From: Pseudomonas fluorescens | GTDB taxonomy: Bacteria; Pseudomonadota; Gammaproteobacteria; Pseudomonadales; Pseudomonadaceae | Length of the DNA: 64,000 nt | NCBI RefSeq assembly: GCF_018614775.1 | Contig: NZ_JAGGOF010000019.1 | Coordinates: forward strand, 62,001 to 126,000 | Direction of reading: 5' to 3' | Part shown: piece after piece, positions 18,450 to 27,506 of the stretch | Numbering within the stretch: position 1 is the stretch's first letter | Layout: every line of letters starts with the position of its first letter | Notes under the pieces: generated by a model | What the model saw: only the letters and a program-made list of their open reading frames with translations | What the model was told of the DNA's origin: nothing | Databases searched by the model: none | Made by a program: the position numbers and the translations under genes

Positions 18450-18516
18450 TAAAAATGCACCTGACATTACCGAGCCGCAACGCAGCCGTAACGCCCTTCC
18501 GATGAGGATGTACCCG

Positions 18517-19725
18517 ATGCCCAATCGCCTTCCCGTAACCGTGCTCTCCGGATTTCTCGGTGCCGGTAAAAGCACCTTGCTCAACTATGTCCTGCGTAAC
18601 CGCGACGACCTGCGGGTCGCCGTGATCGTCAACGACATGAGCGAGATCAACATCGACGGCAGCGAGGTCCAGCGAGATGTGACCCTGAACCGCGCCGAAG
18701 AAAAGCTCGTGGAGATGAGCAACGGCTGCATTTGCTGCACGCTGCGGGAAGACTTGCTGGAGGAGGTCGGCAAGCTCGCCAGGGAAGGGCGCTTCGATTA
18801 TCTGTTGATCGAATCCACCGGCATTTCCGAACCGTTGCCGGTGGCAGAAACGTTCACCTTTCGTGATGAGCAGGGCCGAAGCCTGGCCGATGTTGCGCGA
18901 CTCGATACCATGGTGACGGTGGTCGATGGAGTGAATTTCCTGCTGGATTATCAAGCCGCAGAAAGCCTCGCGTCGCGAGGCGAAACCTTGGGTGAGGATG
19001 ATGAGCGCTCAATCACCGACCTGCTGATTGAGCAGATCGAGTTTGCCGACGTGATCCTGATCAGCAAAATTGACTTGATCAGTCGTCATGAACGGGAGGA
19101 GTTGGTCGCGATTCTGCAACGGCTCAATGCTCGGGCACAGGTCATTCCGATGACGATGGGACAAGTGCCCCTGGGAAGGATCCTCGACACCGGCCTCTTC
19201 GATTTTGATCGCGCCGCCCAATCGCCCGGCTGGCTCCGGGAACTGCGTGGCGAGCATGTGCCGGAAACCGAGGAGTACGGCATCGCCTCGACAGCTTACC
19301 GGGCGCGCCGACCGTTTCATCCCCAGCGGTTCTACAACTTTATCGACCGTCCATGGACCCAGGGCAAACTCCTGCGCTCGAAGGGTTTCTTCTGGCTGGC
19401 CAGCAAACCTGAGGACGCGGGCAGTTGGTCCCAGGCTGGCGGCTTGATGCGCCATGGTTTCGCCGGGCGCTGGTGGCGGTTTGTACCAAAAGACCAATGG
19501 CCGCAGGACCAGGAAAGCACCGTGGCCATCATGAACAACTGGCTTGCAGTCACGGGCGATTGCCGTCAGGAACTGGTGTTCATTGGCCAGGGAATCGATT
19601 TCGCCCGACTCAGCGCCGAGCTGGACGCGTGCCTGCTCACTGACGCAGAAATGGCACTCGGCGTTGCAGCGTGGCGCCTGTTGCCGGACCCGTTCGGTCC
19701 GTGGCACGACGAGGTCGCGGCGTGA
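18517..19725 (+). CDS. zigA: CobW/COG0523-family GTPase, ZigA-like zinc metallochaperone
   Basis: A 402-residue GTP-binding protein. The P-loop GFLGAGKS is at residues 12-19, the metal-binding CxCC motif (C71-I-C73-C74) follows in [12 protein letters not shown], and the guanine-specificity motif SKID is near 190. A C-terminal CobW_C domain follows ([14 protein letters not shown]). COG0523 proteins of this type pass zinc to client enzymes during starvation. The start at 18517 has GAGG ten bases upstream; ATGs at 18502 and 18508 are less well placed. A perfect Zur box lies 68 bp upstream. It is the first of two COG0523 genes in this region. Confidence 0.88.
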   Translation: MPNRLPVTVLSGFLGAGKSTLLNYVLRNRDDLRVAVIVNDMSEINIDGSEVQRDVTLNRAEEKLVEMSNGCICCTLREDLLEEVGKLAREGRFDYLLIESTGISEPLPVAETFTFRDEQGRSLADVARLDTMVTVVDGVNFLLDYQAAESLASRGETLGEDDERSITDLLIEQIEFADVILISKIDLISRHEREELVAILQRLNARAQVIPMTMGQVPLGRILDTGLFDFDRAAQSPGWLRELRGEHVPETEEYGIASTAYRARRPFHPQRFYNFIDRPWTQGKLLRSKGFFWLASKPEDAGSWSQAGGLMRHGFAGRWWRFVPKDQWPQDQESTVAIMNNWLAVTGDCRQELVFIGQGIDFARLSAELDACLLTDAEMALGVAAWRLLPDPFGPWHDEVAA

Positions 19726-19732
19726 TGTTGGC

Positions 19733-20086
19733 TCAGGGCTTGAGCCAGGTGCCTTGGCTCTGCCCTTCGCAAAAGGGTTTGAGATAAGCGGCGTCGGTGG
19801 CCACGCCGTAATAGTGAATATCCTGGTGATAAGGCATATTGGCGACCTGGGCGTTGCTACAGATACCGAAAGCGCCGCCAGGGCAGTGATCGACGTATTG
19901 CACGTCGACTTTCTGGCCGGCAAGGCTTGGCTGGCAGAAGCCGTCAGCGAACAGCTTCTGCGGAATATTCCGGTTCTCCTGGCACACTTTCACATCCAGC
20001 CGTTCCGCCTGGCTGTGGACCACGCAAGCCTGGGCCAGTGCCTGGCTTGAGGTCAGTGCCAGCAGTAACCAGCCGATCATCCGCAT
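19733..20086 (-). CDS. Small exported cysteine-rich protein of unknown function
   Basis: A 117-residue protein with a signal peptide (MRMIGWLLLALTSSQALAQA) and cysteines in pairs (ACVVH, VCQEN, GFCQP, DHCPGG, GICSN, PFCEG) suggesting three disulfides in the periplasm. Start at ATG 20086 with AGAGGTG upstream; a GTG six bases earlier is possible. It converges on zigA (7 bp between stops) and its start is only 26 bp from the start of the divergent second CobW gene. I do not recognise a family; location suggests a zinc-stress role. Confidence 0.65.
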   Translation of the reverse strand: MRMIGWLLLALTSSQALAQACVVHSQAERLDVKVCQENRNIPQKLFADGFCQPSLAGQKVDVQYVDHCPGGAFGICSNAQVANMPYHQDIHYYGVATDAAYLKPFCEGQSQGTWLKP

Positions 20087-20112
20087 CTTCACCTCTATCG
20101 AAACCGCCGATT

Positions 20113-21078
20113 ATGTTGCAGCACATACCTACCCACGTCATCGCCGGCCCCTTGGGCGCCGGCAAGACCAGCCTGATCAAGCATCTACTGGCCCAGCGTC
20201 CGGCCAACGAACGCTGGGCGGTGCTGATCAACGAGTTCGGCCAGATCGGCCTGGATGCCGCGTTGCTGACCCAGGCCGCCGATGGTATCGCACTGGGCGA
20301 GGTGGCCGGGGGCTGTTTGTGTTGCGTCAATGGCGTGCCGTTTCAGATCGGTCTCGGTCGGTTGCTGCGCAAGGCCCGGCCGGACCGATTGTTCATCGAG
20401 CCCTCTGGCCTTGGCCATCCAGTGCAATTAATGCGGCAGTTGAACGAGGCGCCATGGCACGGCGTGCTGGCGGTACAACCCTGCGTGCTGGTACTGGATG
20501 GCCAAGCGATGGCGGACGGCAAGCCATTGCCCGATGCCCAGCGGCAAACCCTGGCCGAGGCAGGCCTGCTGGTGCTCAACAAGTCCGAGACCCTGACGCA
20601 GACCGATCGTGAACGTATTGTCGAGCAGTTGCCTGGACGGACGCTGTACTGGACGCAACAGGCTGCGCTGCCGCTTGATCGATTGCCGGGGCTTGCCGCT
20701 CAGGGGCGCGTAGCGGCGGATAATTTGAAACTGCCGAACAGCGTGGGCGAGATGCCGGCCATCTGGAGCGATCCAGCCCTGCCGATCTGCCTTTACCAGC
20801 AGCAGGAGGGGAGCTGGAGCATCGGATGGCGCTGGCATCCCAGCCAACGGTTCGATACAGCTGCGCTGGCTCTTTGGTTGCAAGATCGCCCCTGGAAACG
20901 GGCGAAGCTGGTTATCCACGGTGTCGACGGTTGGCGTTCGGCCAATGCGCTGGAAGGGGCGGCACTGAGCTGGCAGGCGAGCGAGTGGCGGCAGGATTCA
21001 AGGCTCGAACTGATTTTCGATGAGCCGCAAGACGTGGCTGCCCTGCAAGCGGCCCTGACAAATTGCCGGCGGCTCTGA
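20113..21078 (+). CDS. CobW/COG0523-family GTPase, second paralogue
   Basis: A 321-residue GTPase with P-loop GPLGAGKT (residues 12-19) and the cysteine motif GGCLCC (C68, C70, C71). NKSE takes the place of the NKxD specificity motif. It is shorter and only distantly similar to the zigA-like neighbour, so it may serve a different client protein. I take ATG 20113; earlier in-frame codons lie antisense to the neighbouring exported-protein gene. No good ribosome site is visible and only 26 bp separate it from the divergent start, so its promoter must overlap the neighbour's coding sequence. Confidence 0.8.
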   Translation: MLQHIPTHVIAGPLGAGKTSLIKHLLAQRPANERWAVLINEFGQIGLDAALLTQAADGIALGEVAGGCLCCVNGVPFQIGLGRLLRKARPDRLFIEPSGLGHPVQLMRQLNEAPWHGVLAVQPCVLVLDGQAMADGKPLPDAQRQTLAEAGLLVLNKSETLTQTDRERIVEQLPGRTLYWTQQAALPLDRLPGLAAQGRVAADNLKLPNSVGEMPAIWSDPALPICLYQQQEGSWSIGWRWHPSQRFDTAALALWLQDRPWKRAKLVIHGVDGWRSANALEGAALSWQASEWRQDSRLELIFDEPQDVAALQAALTNCRRL

Positions 21079-21090
21079 ATCAATCCGGTT

Positions 21091-21513
21091 TCAAGGCTTC
21101 CACTTGTTATGTTCCTGGCGCCATTGGCTCAATTCGATGACTTCAGCCCGGGGCCTGGTCTGGACGGATTCAATCGGCGCCGGTGGCACTTCTTCAAACG
21201 GCATCGGGTAGGGCGCCAGTTCGATGTGGGCGCTGTGGGCCCCGAATTGGGTAATCGTGCCCGAATGGCGGGTTTCACCGGTGACGGTGAACTCGAAATT
21301 ATAGATGCGCGCCAAGCGCCGTCGGCCGTTGGCATCTTTCACAAAACCGATTCTTTTCAGCGCTACGTTGCCGTCCAACAGCTCGATCTTGAGATGGGCG
21401 CAATGCTGCATGACCCTCGCCAGCGCCCGTTCGCGCAAGCCATGGTTGTGCCACAGCCAGGCGCCGCCGGTAGCCAGCAGCATCAGCACGAAAATATTTC
21501 CAAGGGTCAGCAT
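21091..21513 (-). CDS. DUF3301 domain-containing protein
   Basis: A 140-residue protein with one N-terminal membrane helix (GNIFVLMLLATGGAWLWH) and a cytoplasmic DUF3301 domain: GLRERALARVMQHCAHLKIELLD and RRLARIYNFEFTVTGETRHSG are its conserved parts. Function unknown. It converges on the second CobW gene with 12 bp between stops and is divergent from pdxY. Confidence 0.8.
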   Translation of the reverse strand: MLTLGNIFVLMLLATGGAWLWHNHGLRERALARVMQHCAHLKIELLDGNVALKRIGFVKDANGRRRLARIYNFEFTVTGETRHSGTITQFGAHSAHIELAPYPMPFEEVPPAPIESVQTRPRAEVIELSQWRQEHNKWKP

Positions 21514-21632
21514 GAACGAAGTGCTCCAACAAGTTGCTGTCAGCTTAACTGTCTCGCCGGTCTGTCGTACAGGCTGCGTTTAGTCGCATACTGCGCGGCT
21601 TGAATTTCAATCGTTTTACGGAAACCTCCCGC

Positions 21633-22505
21633 ATGAAACGTACACCTCATCTGCTTGCCATCCAGTCTCATGTGGTATTCGGTCACGCCGGTAACAGCGC
21701 TGCCGTCTTTCCGATGCAGCGGGTCGGGGTAAATGTCTGGCCGCTCAATACCGTGCAGTTTTCCAATCACACCCAGTACGGCCAATGGGCTGGGGAGGTG
21801 CTGGCGCCTCAGCAGATTCCGGCCCTGGTAGAGGGTATTGCGGCCATCGGCGAGTTGGGTCAATGCGACGCGGTGCTGTCCGGGTATCTGGGCAGCGCTG
21901 CCCAGGGGCGGGCGATACTGACGGGTGTGGCGCGGATCAAGGCCGCCAATCCGAAGGCGCTGTACCTGTGCGACCCGGTTATGGGGCATCCGGAAAAGGG
22001 CTGCATCGTGGCGCCCGAGGTGAGCGAATTCCTGCTGGAAGAAGCCGCTGCCGTAGCGGACCTCATGTGCCCGAACCAACTGGAGCTGGACAGTTTCGCG
22101 GGACGCAAGGCGCAGTCGCTGCTGGACTGTCTGGCCATGGCCCGGGCGCTACTGGTTCGCGGACCGAAGGCGGTGCTGGTCAAACACCTGGCTTATCCCG
22201 GCAAGCCCGACGACAGTTTCGAAATGCTGCTGGTGACCGCCGATGGCAGCTGGCACCTGCGTCGCCCGCTGTTGGCATTCCCGCGCCAGCCGGTGGGCAT
22301 GGGTGACCTGACGTCAGGGCTGTTCCTGGCGCGGATCCTGTTGGGCGACAGCCTGGTGGCGGCCTTCGAATTCACCGCCGCCGCGGTGCATGAAGTGCTG
22401 CTGGAAACCCAGGCGTGCGCCAGCTACGAACTTGAGCTGGTGCGTGCCCAGGATCGGATCGCCCACCCGCGGGTGCGGTTCGAGGCGGTACCGATCAGTT
22501 TTTGA
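21633..22505 (+). CDS. pdxY: Pyridoxal kinase PdxY
   Basis: A 290-residue ribokinase-fold enzyme that phosphorylates pyridoxal in the vitamin B6 salvage pathway. The N-terminal [19 protein letters not shown] is the PdxY signature; [10 protein letters not shown] lines the active site, and [12 protein letters not shown] holds the catalytic aspartate of the GxGD motif. I start at ATG 21633, where family similarity begins; 11 residues upstream in frame are not conserved. Confidence 0.93.
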   Translation: MKRTPHLLAIQSHVVFGHAGNSAAVFPMQRVGVNVWPLNTVQFSNHTQYGQWAGEVLAPQQIPALVEGIAAIGELGQCDAVLSGYLGSAAQGRAILTGVARIKAANPKALYLCDPVMGHPEKGCIVAPEVSEFLLEEAAAVADLMCPNQLELDSFAGRKAQSLLDCLAMARALLVRGPKAVLVKHLAYPGKPDDSFEMLLVTADGSWHLRRPLLAFPRQPVGMGDLTSGLFLARILLGDSLVAAFEFTAAAVHEVLLETQACASYELELVRAQDRIAHPRVRFEAVPISF

Positions 22506-22531
22506 TCGACCGATGAAACTGATGAGTTATC

Positions 22532-22621
22532 TGTGGGAGCGAGCTTGCTCGCGATAGCGATTGGTCAGTCAGCATCGGTATTGACTGATCCGCCGCTATC
22601 GCGAGCAAGCTCGCTCCCACA
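22532..22621. repeat. REPIN
   Basis: Inverted pair of REP units: TGTGGGAGCGAGCTTGCTCG at the left and the complementary CGAGCAAGCTCGCTCCCACA at the right, about 50 bases apart, filling the gap between the convergent pdxY and thioesterase genes. Confidence 0.88.
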
Positions 22622-22639
22622 TTTGATTTCGTCGATCAG

Positions 22640-23125
22640 TCAAGGCGCGTCCGCCTTGATCTCCTGATAACGCTTTTCCAGTTCCTGGCGGATCTGCCGG
22701 CGCTGTTTGGCTTGCTCGTAACGGCGCTTCTCTTCGCTGTTGTGCGGTTGTAATGGCGGGACGGCGGCGGGCTTGCGCTGATCGTCCACCGCGACCATGG
22801 TGAAGAAGCAGCTGTTGGTGTGGCGCACCGAGCGTTCACGGATGTTCTCGGTCACGACTTTGATGCCCACTTCCATCGACGTATTGCCGGTGTAGTTCAC
22901 CGATGCGAGAAACGTCACCAGCTCGCCGACGTGAATCGGCTCACGGAAAATCACCTGATCCACCGACAAGGTCACCACGTAGCGCCCGGCGTAGCGGGAG
23001 GCGCAGGCGTAAGCGACTTCGTCGAGGTATTTGAGCAGGGTGCCGCCATGGACATTGCCAGAGAAGTTGGCCATATCGGGGGTCATCAACACCGTCATCG
23101 ACAGCTGGGCGTTTCCGGGTTCCAT
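22640..23125 (-). CDS. Hotdog-fold acyl-CoA thioesterase
   Basis: A 161-residue cytoplasmic enzyme hydrolysing acyl-CoA to fatty acid and CoA. The hotdog motif DMANFSGNVHGGTLLKYLDEVAY carries the catalytic aspartate/histidine-glycine region, shown here by its core GNVHGG. The C-terminus ends in a charged helix (EEKRRYEQAKQRRQIRQ). Start at ATG 23125 (MEPGNAQLS), matching the usual length of the family; an extension of 30 residues upstream is open but unlike family members. The 211 bp upstream hold no gene that I can see. Confidence 0.88.
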   Translation of the reverse strand: MEPGNAQLSMTVLMTPDMANFSGNVHGGTLLKYLDEVAYACASRYAGRYVVTLSVDQVIFREPIHVGELVTFLASVNYTGNTSMEVGIKVVTENIRERSVRHTNSCFFTMVAVDDQRKPAAVPPLQPHNSEEKRRYEQAKQRRQIRQELEKRYQEIKADAP

Positions 23126-23336
23126 AACGTACTCACGGTTCAAGGCAGCAATGTGGGAAGGCACCTCTGCGGGTGCTCCTGAGTGGTCTGTAGCCGACAA
23201 GGTTTTCACAACCACCGATATCGGGACGCTGCGCCTGTGTTTGCCGTCACGCGCCCAAGGATCTGTTTCCCTATTTGCACCGTCTTTTTGCCTATTGGAA
23301 TCCTCCGGGCACTGATCGCTGACGGCGTACCCGCGA

Positions 23337-23744
23337 TCAGCTTTCCAGCCAGACGTCCCGAGCCCAGTGCCAGACCGATTCCCAGGTTTCTTCAGCGACC
23401 AGTTCTTCTTCGGCCTGCCACAGCACCACGGTCCCGTCTTCTTCGACGCAGTAATAATCGTCGCCGTCCTGGCAGATCGGAATCAGGCTGCGGTCGACAC
23501 CGGCATCCCACGCATTGGCAGCCACGTCCGGCAGGTAGGTGTGGGATTGTGGGTCGGTGACGGTGACCGGTTCCAGGCTGCCGTAGACGACATCGCTGAC
23601 GGTCAGCAAAAACTCCCTGAAGACGAACGGGATGTCGATGAACAGCTGCTCTTCGATCTCTACCAGCAGGTCTTCGTCGGGCAACTCCAGCGGAACCGGC
23701 ACGGGTTCGTTGGCTTCACGCAATTGTTCGATGATTTCTTCCAC
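23337..23744 (-). CDS. SMI1/KNR4 family protein
   Basis: A 135-residue acidic protein with the SUKH superfamily pattern: PEDxL-like start (LPDEDLLVEIEEQL), FIDIPFVFREFLLTVSD, and the aromatic C-terminal WESVWHWARDVW. SUKH proteins often act as immunity proteins beside polymorphic toxins, but no toxin gene adjoins it here, so a housekeeping or orphan immunity role is possible. A bidirectional terminator lies beyond its start. Confidence 0.78.
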   Translation of the reverse strand: MEEIIEQLREANEPVPVPLELPDEDLLVEIEEQLFIDIPFVFREFLLTVSDVVYGSLEPVTVTDPQSHTYLPDVAANAWDAGVDRSLIPICQDGDDYYCVEEDGTVVLWQAEEELVAEETWESVWHWARDVWLES

Positions 23745-23830
23745 GTCCGGGGATCCTCTTTCTCGATGGCGCGGTTTATATGGAGCGGTTTATACAGTAG
23801 CTCGCTATAGATGCAACCGCGAAATAGAAA

Positions 23831-23860
23831 ACCCCGGCCTGGGCCGGGGTTCTTTTATTT
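23831..23860. terminator. Bidirectional rho-independent terminator
   Basis: A 9-bp GC stem (ACCCCGGCC/GGCCGGGGT, 2-base spacer) with TCTTTTATTT on the right and, on the other strand, TTTTCTATTT. It lies just beyond the 3' end of the Tim44-like gene on the minus strand. Confidence 0.85.
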
Positions 23861-23883
23861 CAACATGCAAATTGGGTAAAGGT

Positions 23884-24756
23884 TCAACCGTTCTGACGAA
23901 TACCGGCCACCAGCCAGGGCTGGTCGTCGCCCTGGGCACGTTCCATGTTCCAGCTTTCGCTGAACGCTTCACCCTTGTCGAAACGAGAGTCCTTCGACAC
24001 GCCGCTGAAGGTCAGGGTGGCGATGGTCCTGTCGGCACGATCGTCGACTCCGTCCAGTTGCACCTGCAGATTATCGATGTAGGTGGACTGGAAGCCCTCA
24101 CCCAGGTCAGCCCGTTCGCGCTTGAGGAACTCCAGCAATTGCGGGGTCACGAACTCGGCGATCTTGTCCATTTCGTTCGCGTCCCAATGTTGTTGCAAGG
24201 ACATGAAGTGGCTGCGAGCGGCTTCGATGAAGCGTTGCTCGTTGAACCAGGCCGGCGCATTGATGACTGGGCGGGGCGCTACGGGCGCTGCCGAACCGCC
24301 AAAGATCGAACCACTGGCAGGTTGCTGGTTGAACACTTCACGCTGCATCGGCGCGCCAGCAGGAGCGAATTGCTCCTGCTGCTTGCGACGACGGGCGGCG
24401 ATGAAGCGGAACACCAGGAAGGCAATGACGGCCATGATCAGGATGTCGAAGATCTGCATGCCCTGGAAGCCATCGCCCATGAACATGGAGGCGAGCAGGC
24501 CGCCGGCGGCGATGCCGGCCAGGGGGCCGAGCCAGCGCGATGCACCGCTGGCCTTGGTGGCCGCGCCTGCGGCACCGGCAGCACCTGCGGTGGCTGCAGT
24601 GGAGCCGGCAGCAGAGGACGGCGCCATCTGGCTGGTCTGGTGAGTCGGGGCGGCGCCGGAGCTTTTACCACCGCCGAAGCGCTTGGCAGCGTTGGCATCA
24701 ATGGCCATCGTCAGGCCAATGCACAGCGCCATGGCGATGCTAAGAAAACGTTTCAT
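23884..24756 (-). CDS. Tim44-like domain membrane protein
   Basis: A 290-residue protein with an N-terminal signal or anchor helix (MKRFLSIAMALCIGLTMAIDANA), an alanine/glycine/serine-rich low-complexity linker (residues 25-85), a membrane segment (MQIFDILIMAVIAFLVFRFIAARRR) and a C-terminal Tim44-like domain (AARSHFMSLQQHWDANEMDKIAEFVTPQL). Bacterial Tim44-like proteins are membrane associated and poorly characterised. Start at ATG 24756, which begins the signal sequence; a longer frame to 24873 is unlikely. Confidence 0.82.
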   Translation of the reverse strand: MKRFLSIAMALCIGLTMAIDANAAKRFGGGKSSGAAPTHQTSQMAPSSAAGSTAATAGAAGAAGAATKASGASRWLGPLAGIAAGGLLASMFMGDGFQGMQIFDILIMAVIAFLVFRFIAARRRKQQEQFAPAGAPMQREVFNQQPASGSIFGGSAAPVAPRPVINAPAWFNEQRFIEAARSHFMSLQQHWDANEMDKIAEFVTPQLLEFLKRERADLGEGFQSTYIDNLQVQLDGVDDRADRTIATLTFSGVSKDSRFDKGEAFSESWNMERAQGDDQPWLVAGIRQNG

Positions 24757-24953
24757 ATAAAGGCATTCCCATTTGTGAATAGCACACGCGCCATGTTGCA
24801 CAGGTGAAGTGTTGCTGGCTAGCGGCAGAGTGTTTCGGGCTTTTGCGCGACAGGTGAGGTTCAGCTTCGGCACGCAAGAGGGCTTGTTCGCTTTGGGCTG
24901 TAGGAAAGGGGAACAAGTTCTATCGGAAAGTGGCTTGGTGCCGAACGTATCCC

Positions 24954-25042
24954 TGTGGGAGCGAGCCTGCTCGCGATGACGGAGTGTCAGTCAGCATCAG
25001 TGTGTCTGATCCACCGCCATCGCGAGCAGGCTCGCTCCCACA
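24954..25042. repeat. REPIN
   Basis: Two REP units in inverted orientation (TGTGGGAGCGAGCCTGCTCG ... CGAGCAGGCTCGCTCCCACA) separated by about 49 bases, between the Tim44-like gene and the 3' end of uvrD. Confidence 0.9.
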
Positions 25043-25062
25043 ATTAGCACTAGGAGATCTCG

Positions 25063-27246
25063 CTAGATCGCCTCGAGCTTGGCATACCCCAGCATCAGCC
25101 ACTTGCTGCCTTCGCTGAAGTTCACCTGCACCCGGGCCTGGGCGCCAGCGCCTTCGAAATTGAGGATCACGCCGTCACCGAATACCGAATGGCGCACGGC
25201 CTGGCCGAGGCTGAAGCCAGTGTCCGGAATGTCGCTGCCGCCGAACAGGCTGCTGGTGCTTTGCTGCTGGCCGCCACCGAAAGGACGGCTGACACTGTTG
25301 GACAGGCGCACTTCCTGGATCAGACCTTTCGGTACTTCGCGTACGAAGCGCGAGACTTTGTTGTAGGTCTCGCTGCCATACAAACGTCGGGTTTCGGCGT
25401 AGGTGAGTACCAGGTTCTGCATGGCCCGGGTGATGCCGACGTAGGCAAGGCGTCGTTCCTCTTCCAGGCGTCCCGGTTCTTCCAGGCTCATCTTGTGGGG
25501 GAACAAGCCTTCTTCCATGCCCACGAGGAACACGTAGGGGAACTCCAGGCCCTTGGCACTGTGCAGGGTCATCAGCTGGATACTGTCTTCGTGCTCGTCG
25601 GCCTGGGTGTCGCCCGCCTCCAGGGACGCGTGCCCGAGAAAAGCCGCCAGTGGCGACAGGTCTGCATCTTCCTCGGTGTTCTCGAAGTTGCGTGCCGCGC
25701 TGACCAGTTCCTCAAGGTTTTCCACCCGAGCCTGGCCTTTCTCGCCTTTTTCCGCCTCGTGATAGGCGATCAGGCCGGACTGTTCGATGACGGTCTGGGT
25801 CATCAGGTGCAACGGCATCTGTGTGCACTTGGCAGCGAGGTCCTCTATCAGGTCCATGAACGCCTTCAGTGCGCCGGCAGCGCGACCGGCCATGCCCTTG
25901 TTGGTCACCAGTTGGTGCATGGCTTCCCACATGGACACGTGACTGTGGCGCGCGTGATCGCGAATCGCTTCGACGGTTTTCTCGCCGATGCCCCGCGTCG
26001 GTACATTGATCACCCGCTCAAGGGCCGCGTCGTTGCCGCGGCCTTCGATCAGGCGCAGGTAGGCCATCGCGTTCTTGATTTCGGCCCGCTCGAAGAAGCG
26101 CTGGCCGCCGTAGATGCGGTACGGAATACGTTCGCGCAGCAGGGCTTCTTCCAGGACTCGCGATTGGGCGTTGGAACGGTAAAGGATGGCGATGTCGCTG
26201 CGGGCCAGCCCGGTTTTCAGCGCGCTCTCGATAGTTTCCACCACGTAGCGGGCTTCATCGTGCTCGTTGAAGGCAGCATAGAGGTTGATCGCCTCGCCTT
26301 CGCTGCCATCGGTCCACAACTCCTTGCCCAGGCGCCCGGTGTTGTTGGCGATCAGGGCGTTGGCGGCCTTGAGGATACCGGCGGTGGAGCGGTAATTCTG
26401 TTCCAGGCGGATGACTTCGGCGTCAGGAAAGTCTGCCGAATACTGATGGATATTCTCGATCTTGGCGCCGCGCCAGCCGTAGATCGACTGATCGTCGTCT
26501 CCCACGACCATCAGGCTGTCACCGCCCTTGGCGAGCAGGCGCAACCAGGCGTATTGCACGGCGTTGGTGTCCTGGAACTCGTCCACCAGCACATGACGGA
26601 AGCGCTTCTGATAGTGCGCCAACAGGCCGGGGTGATCGCGCCACAGGTCCAGCGCCCGCAGCAGCAGCTCGGAAAAGTCGATGACCCCGGCGCGCTGGCA
26701 AGCCGCCTCGTAGGCTTCGTAGATGCTGCGCATGGTCGCCAGGAACAGGTCGCCGCTGGCCTGGATGTGTTGCGGACGCAGCCCTTCATCCTTCTGGCCA
26801 TTGATGAACCACTGGGCCTGCCGGGCGGGCCAACGCTGTTCGTCCAGGCCCAGCTCGCGGATCACGCGTTTTACCAAGCGCTGCTGGTCGTCGCTGTCCA
26901 GGATCTGGAAGGTCTGGCTCAGGCCGGCCTCCTGCCAATGCGCCCGCAACAAGCGGTGCGCCAGGCCGTGGAACGTACCGACCCACATGCCGGCCGGGTT
27001 GATGCCCATCAGCTGCTCGATGCGGTGGCGCATCTCGGCCGCGGCCTTGTTGGTGAACGTCACCGACAGGATTGAATGGGGCGAGGCGTTCTCGACCTGG
27101 ATCAACCAGGCGATACGGTGCACCAGCACTCGGGTTTTACCGGAGCCGGCACCGGCCAGGACCAACTGACGACCCACGGAGGCGGCTACGGCCTGGCGTT
27201 GGGCATCGTTGAGGGAGTTCAGCAGAAGGGAGAGGTCATCGCGCAT
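25063..27246 (-). CDS. uvrD: DNA helicase II UvrD
   Basis: A 727-residue superfamily 1A helicase acting with MutL and UvrABC in mismatch and nucleotide excision repair. Motif I AGAGSGKT is near residue 32, motif II VDEFQDTN near 220, motif III GDDDQSIYGWRGA follows directly, then motif IV LEQNYRS, motif V LMTLHSAKGLEF and motif VI VGITRAM. The C-terminal tail with VNFSEGSKWLMLGYAKL is the Tudor-like RNA-polymerase-interacting domain found in UvrD/PcrA. Length equals that of other Pseudomonas UvrD proteins. Confidence 0.97.
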   Translation of the reverse strand: MRDDLSLLLNSLNDAQRQAVAASVGRQLVLAGAGSGKTRVLVHRIAWLIQVENASPHSILSVTFTNKAAAEMRHRIEQLMGINPAGMWVGTFHGLAHRLLRAHWQEAGLSQTFQILDSDDQQRLVKRVIRELGLDEQRWPARQAQWFINGQKDEGLRPQHIQASGDLFLATMRSIYEAYEAACQRAGVIDFSELLLRALDLWRDHPGLLAHYQKRFRHVLVDEFQDTNAVQYAWLRLLAKGGDSLMVVGDDDQSIYGWRGAKIENIHQYSADFPDAEVIRLEQNYRSTAGILKAANALIANNTGRLGKELWTDGSEGEAINLYAAFNEHDEARYVVETIESALKTGLARSDIAILYRSNAQSRVLEEALLRERIPYRIYGGQRFFERAEIKNAMAYLRLIEGRGNDAALERVINVPTRGIGEKTVEAIRDHARHSHVSMWEAMHQLVTNKGMAGRAAGALKAFMDLIEDLAAKCTQMPLHLMTQTVIEQSGLIAYHEAEKGEKGQARVENLEELVSAARNFENTEEDADLSPLAAFLGHASLEAGDTQADEHEDSIQLMTLHSAKGLEFPYVFLVGMEEGLFPHKMSLEEPGRLEEERRLAYVGITRAMQNLVLTYAETRRLYGSETYNKVSRFVREVPKGLIQEVRLSNSVSRPFGGGQQQSTSSLFGGSDIPDTGFSLGQAVRHSVFGDGVILNFEGAGAQARVQVNFSEGSKWLMLGYAKLEAI

Positions 27247-27506
27247 CGGGCCATTCTAGGGTGCGACGTCACCCCGGGCAAACCCAGCGTTGCCTCAGCC
27301 GATAAAAGACCACTTGGAGATGACCGGTAGGTCATGGGCTACAAGCGCTGGCGGCGTTCGCTCAAAGGGCTCGTCATTCAATGAATTGGCAAGTTTTTTC
27401 CGTATTTTTATGCGCGGGTGCAGTGTGGGATGGCCTCGGGCTTGTGTATGCTCGGTGCTCATACCGGGCTCTCCGTGCCCCCTGAATAAGAACAAGAACA
27501 GTGCCT

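Noticed and set aside
22532..22621. CRISPR array or tRNA-like element
   Set aside because: The repeats are inverted pairs with unrelated spacers, not direct repeats at fixed spacing, and match the REP family.
25189..27075. Long open frame (628 codons) on the plus strand, opposite uvrD
   Set aside because: It is the complement of a highly conserved helicase gene in GC-rich DNA, with no recognisable domain or ribosome site. The same applies to 28473-29900, 33413-34840 and 5475-6662 on the minus strand.
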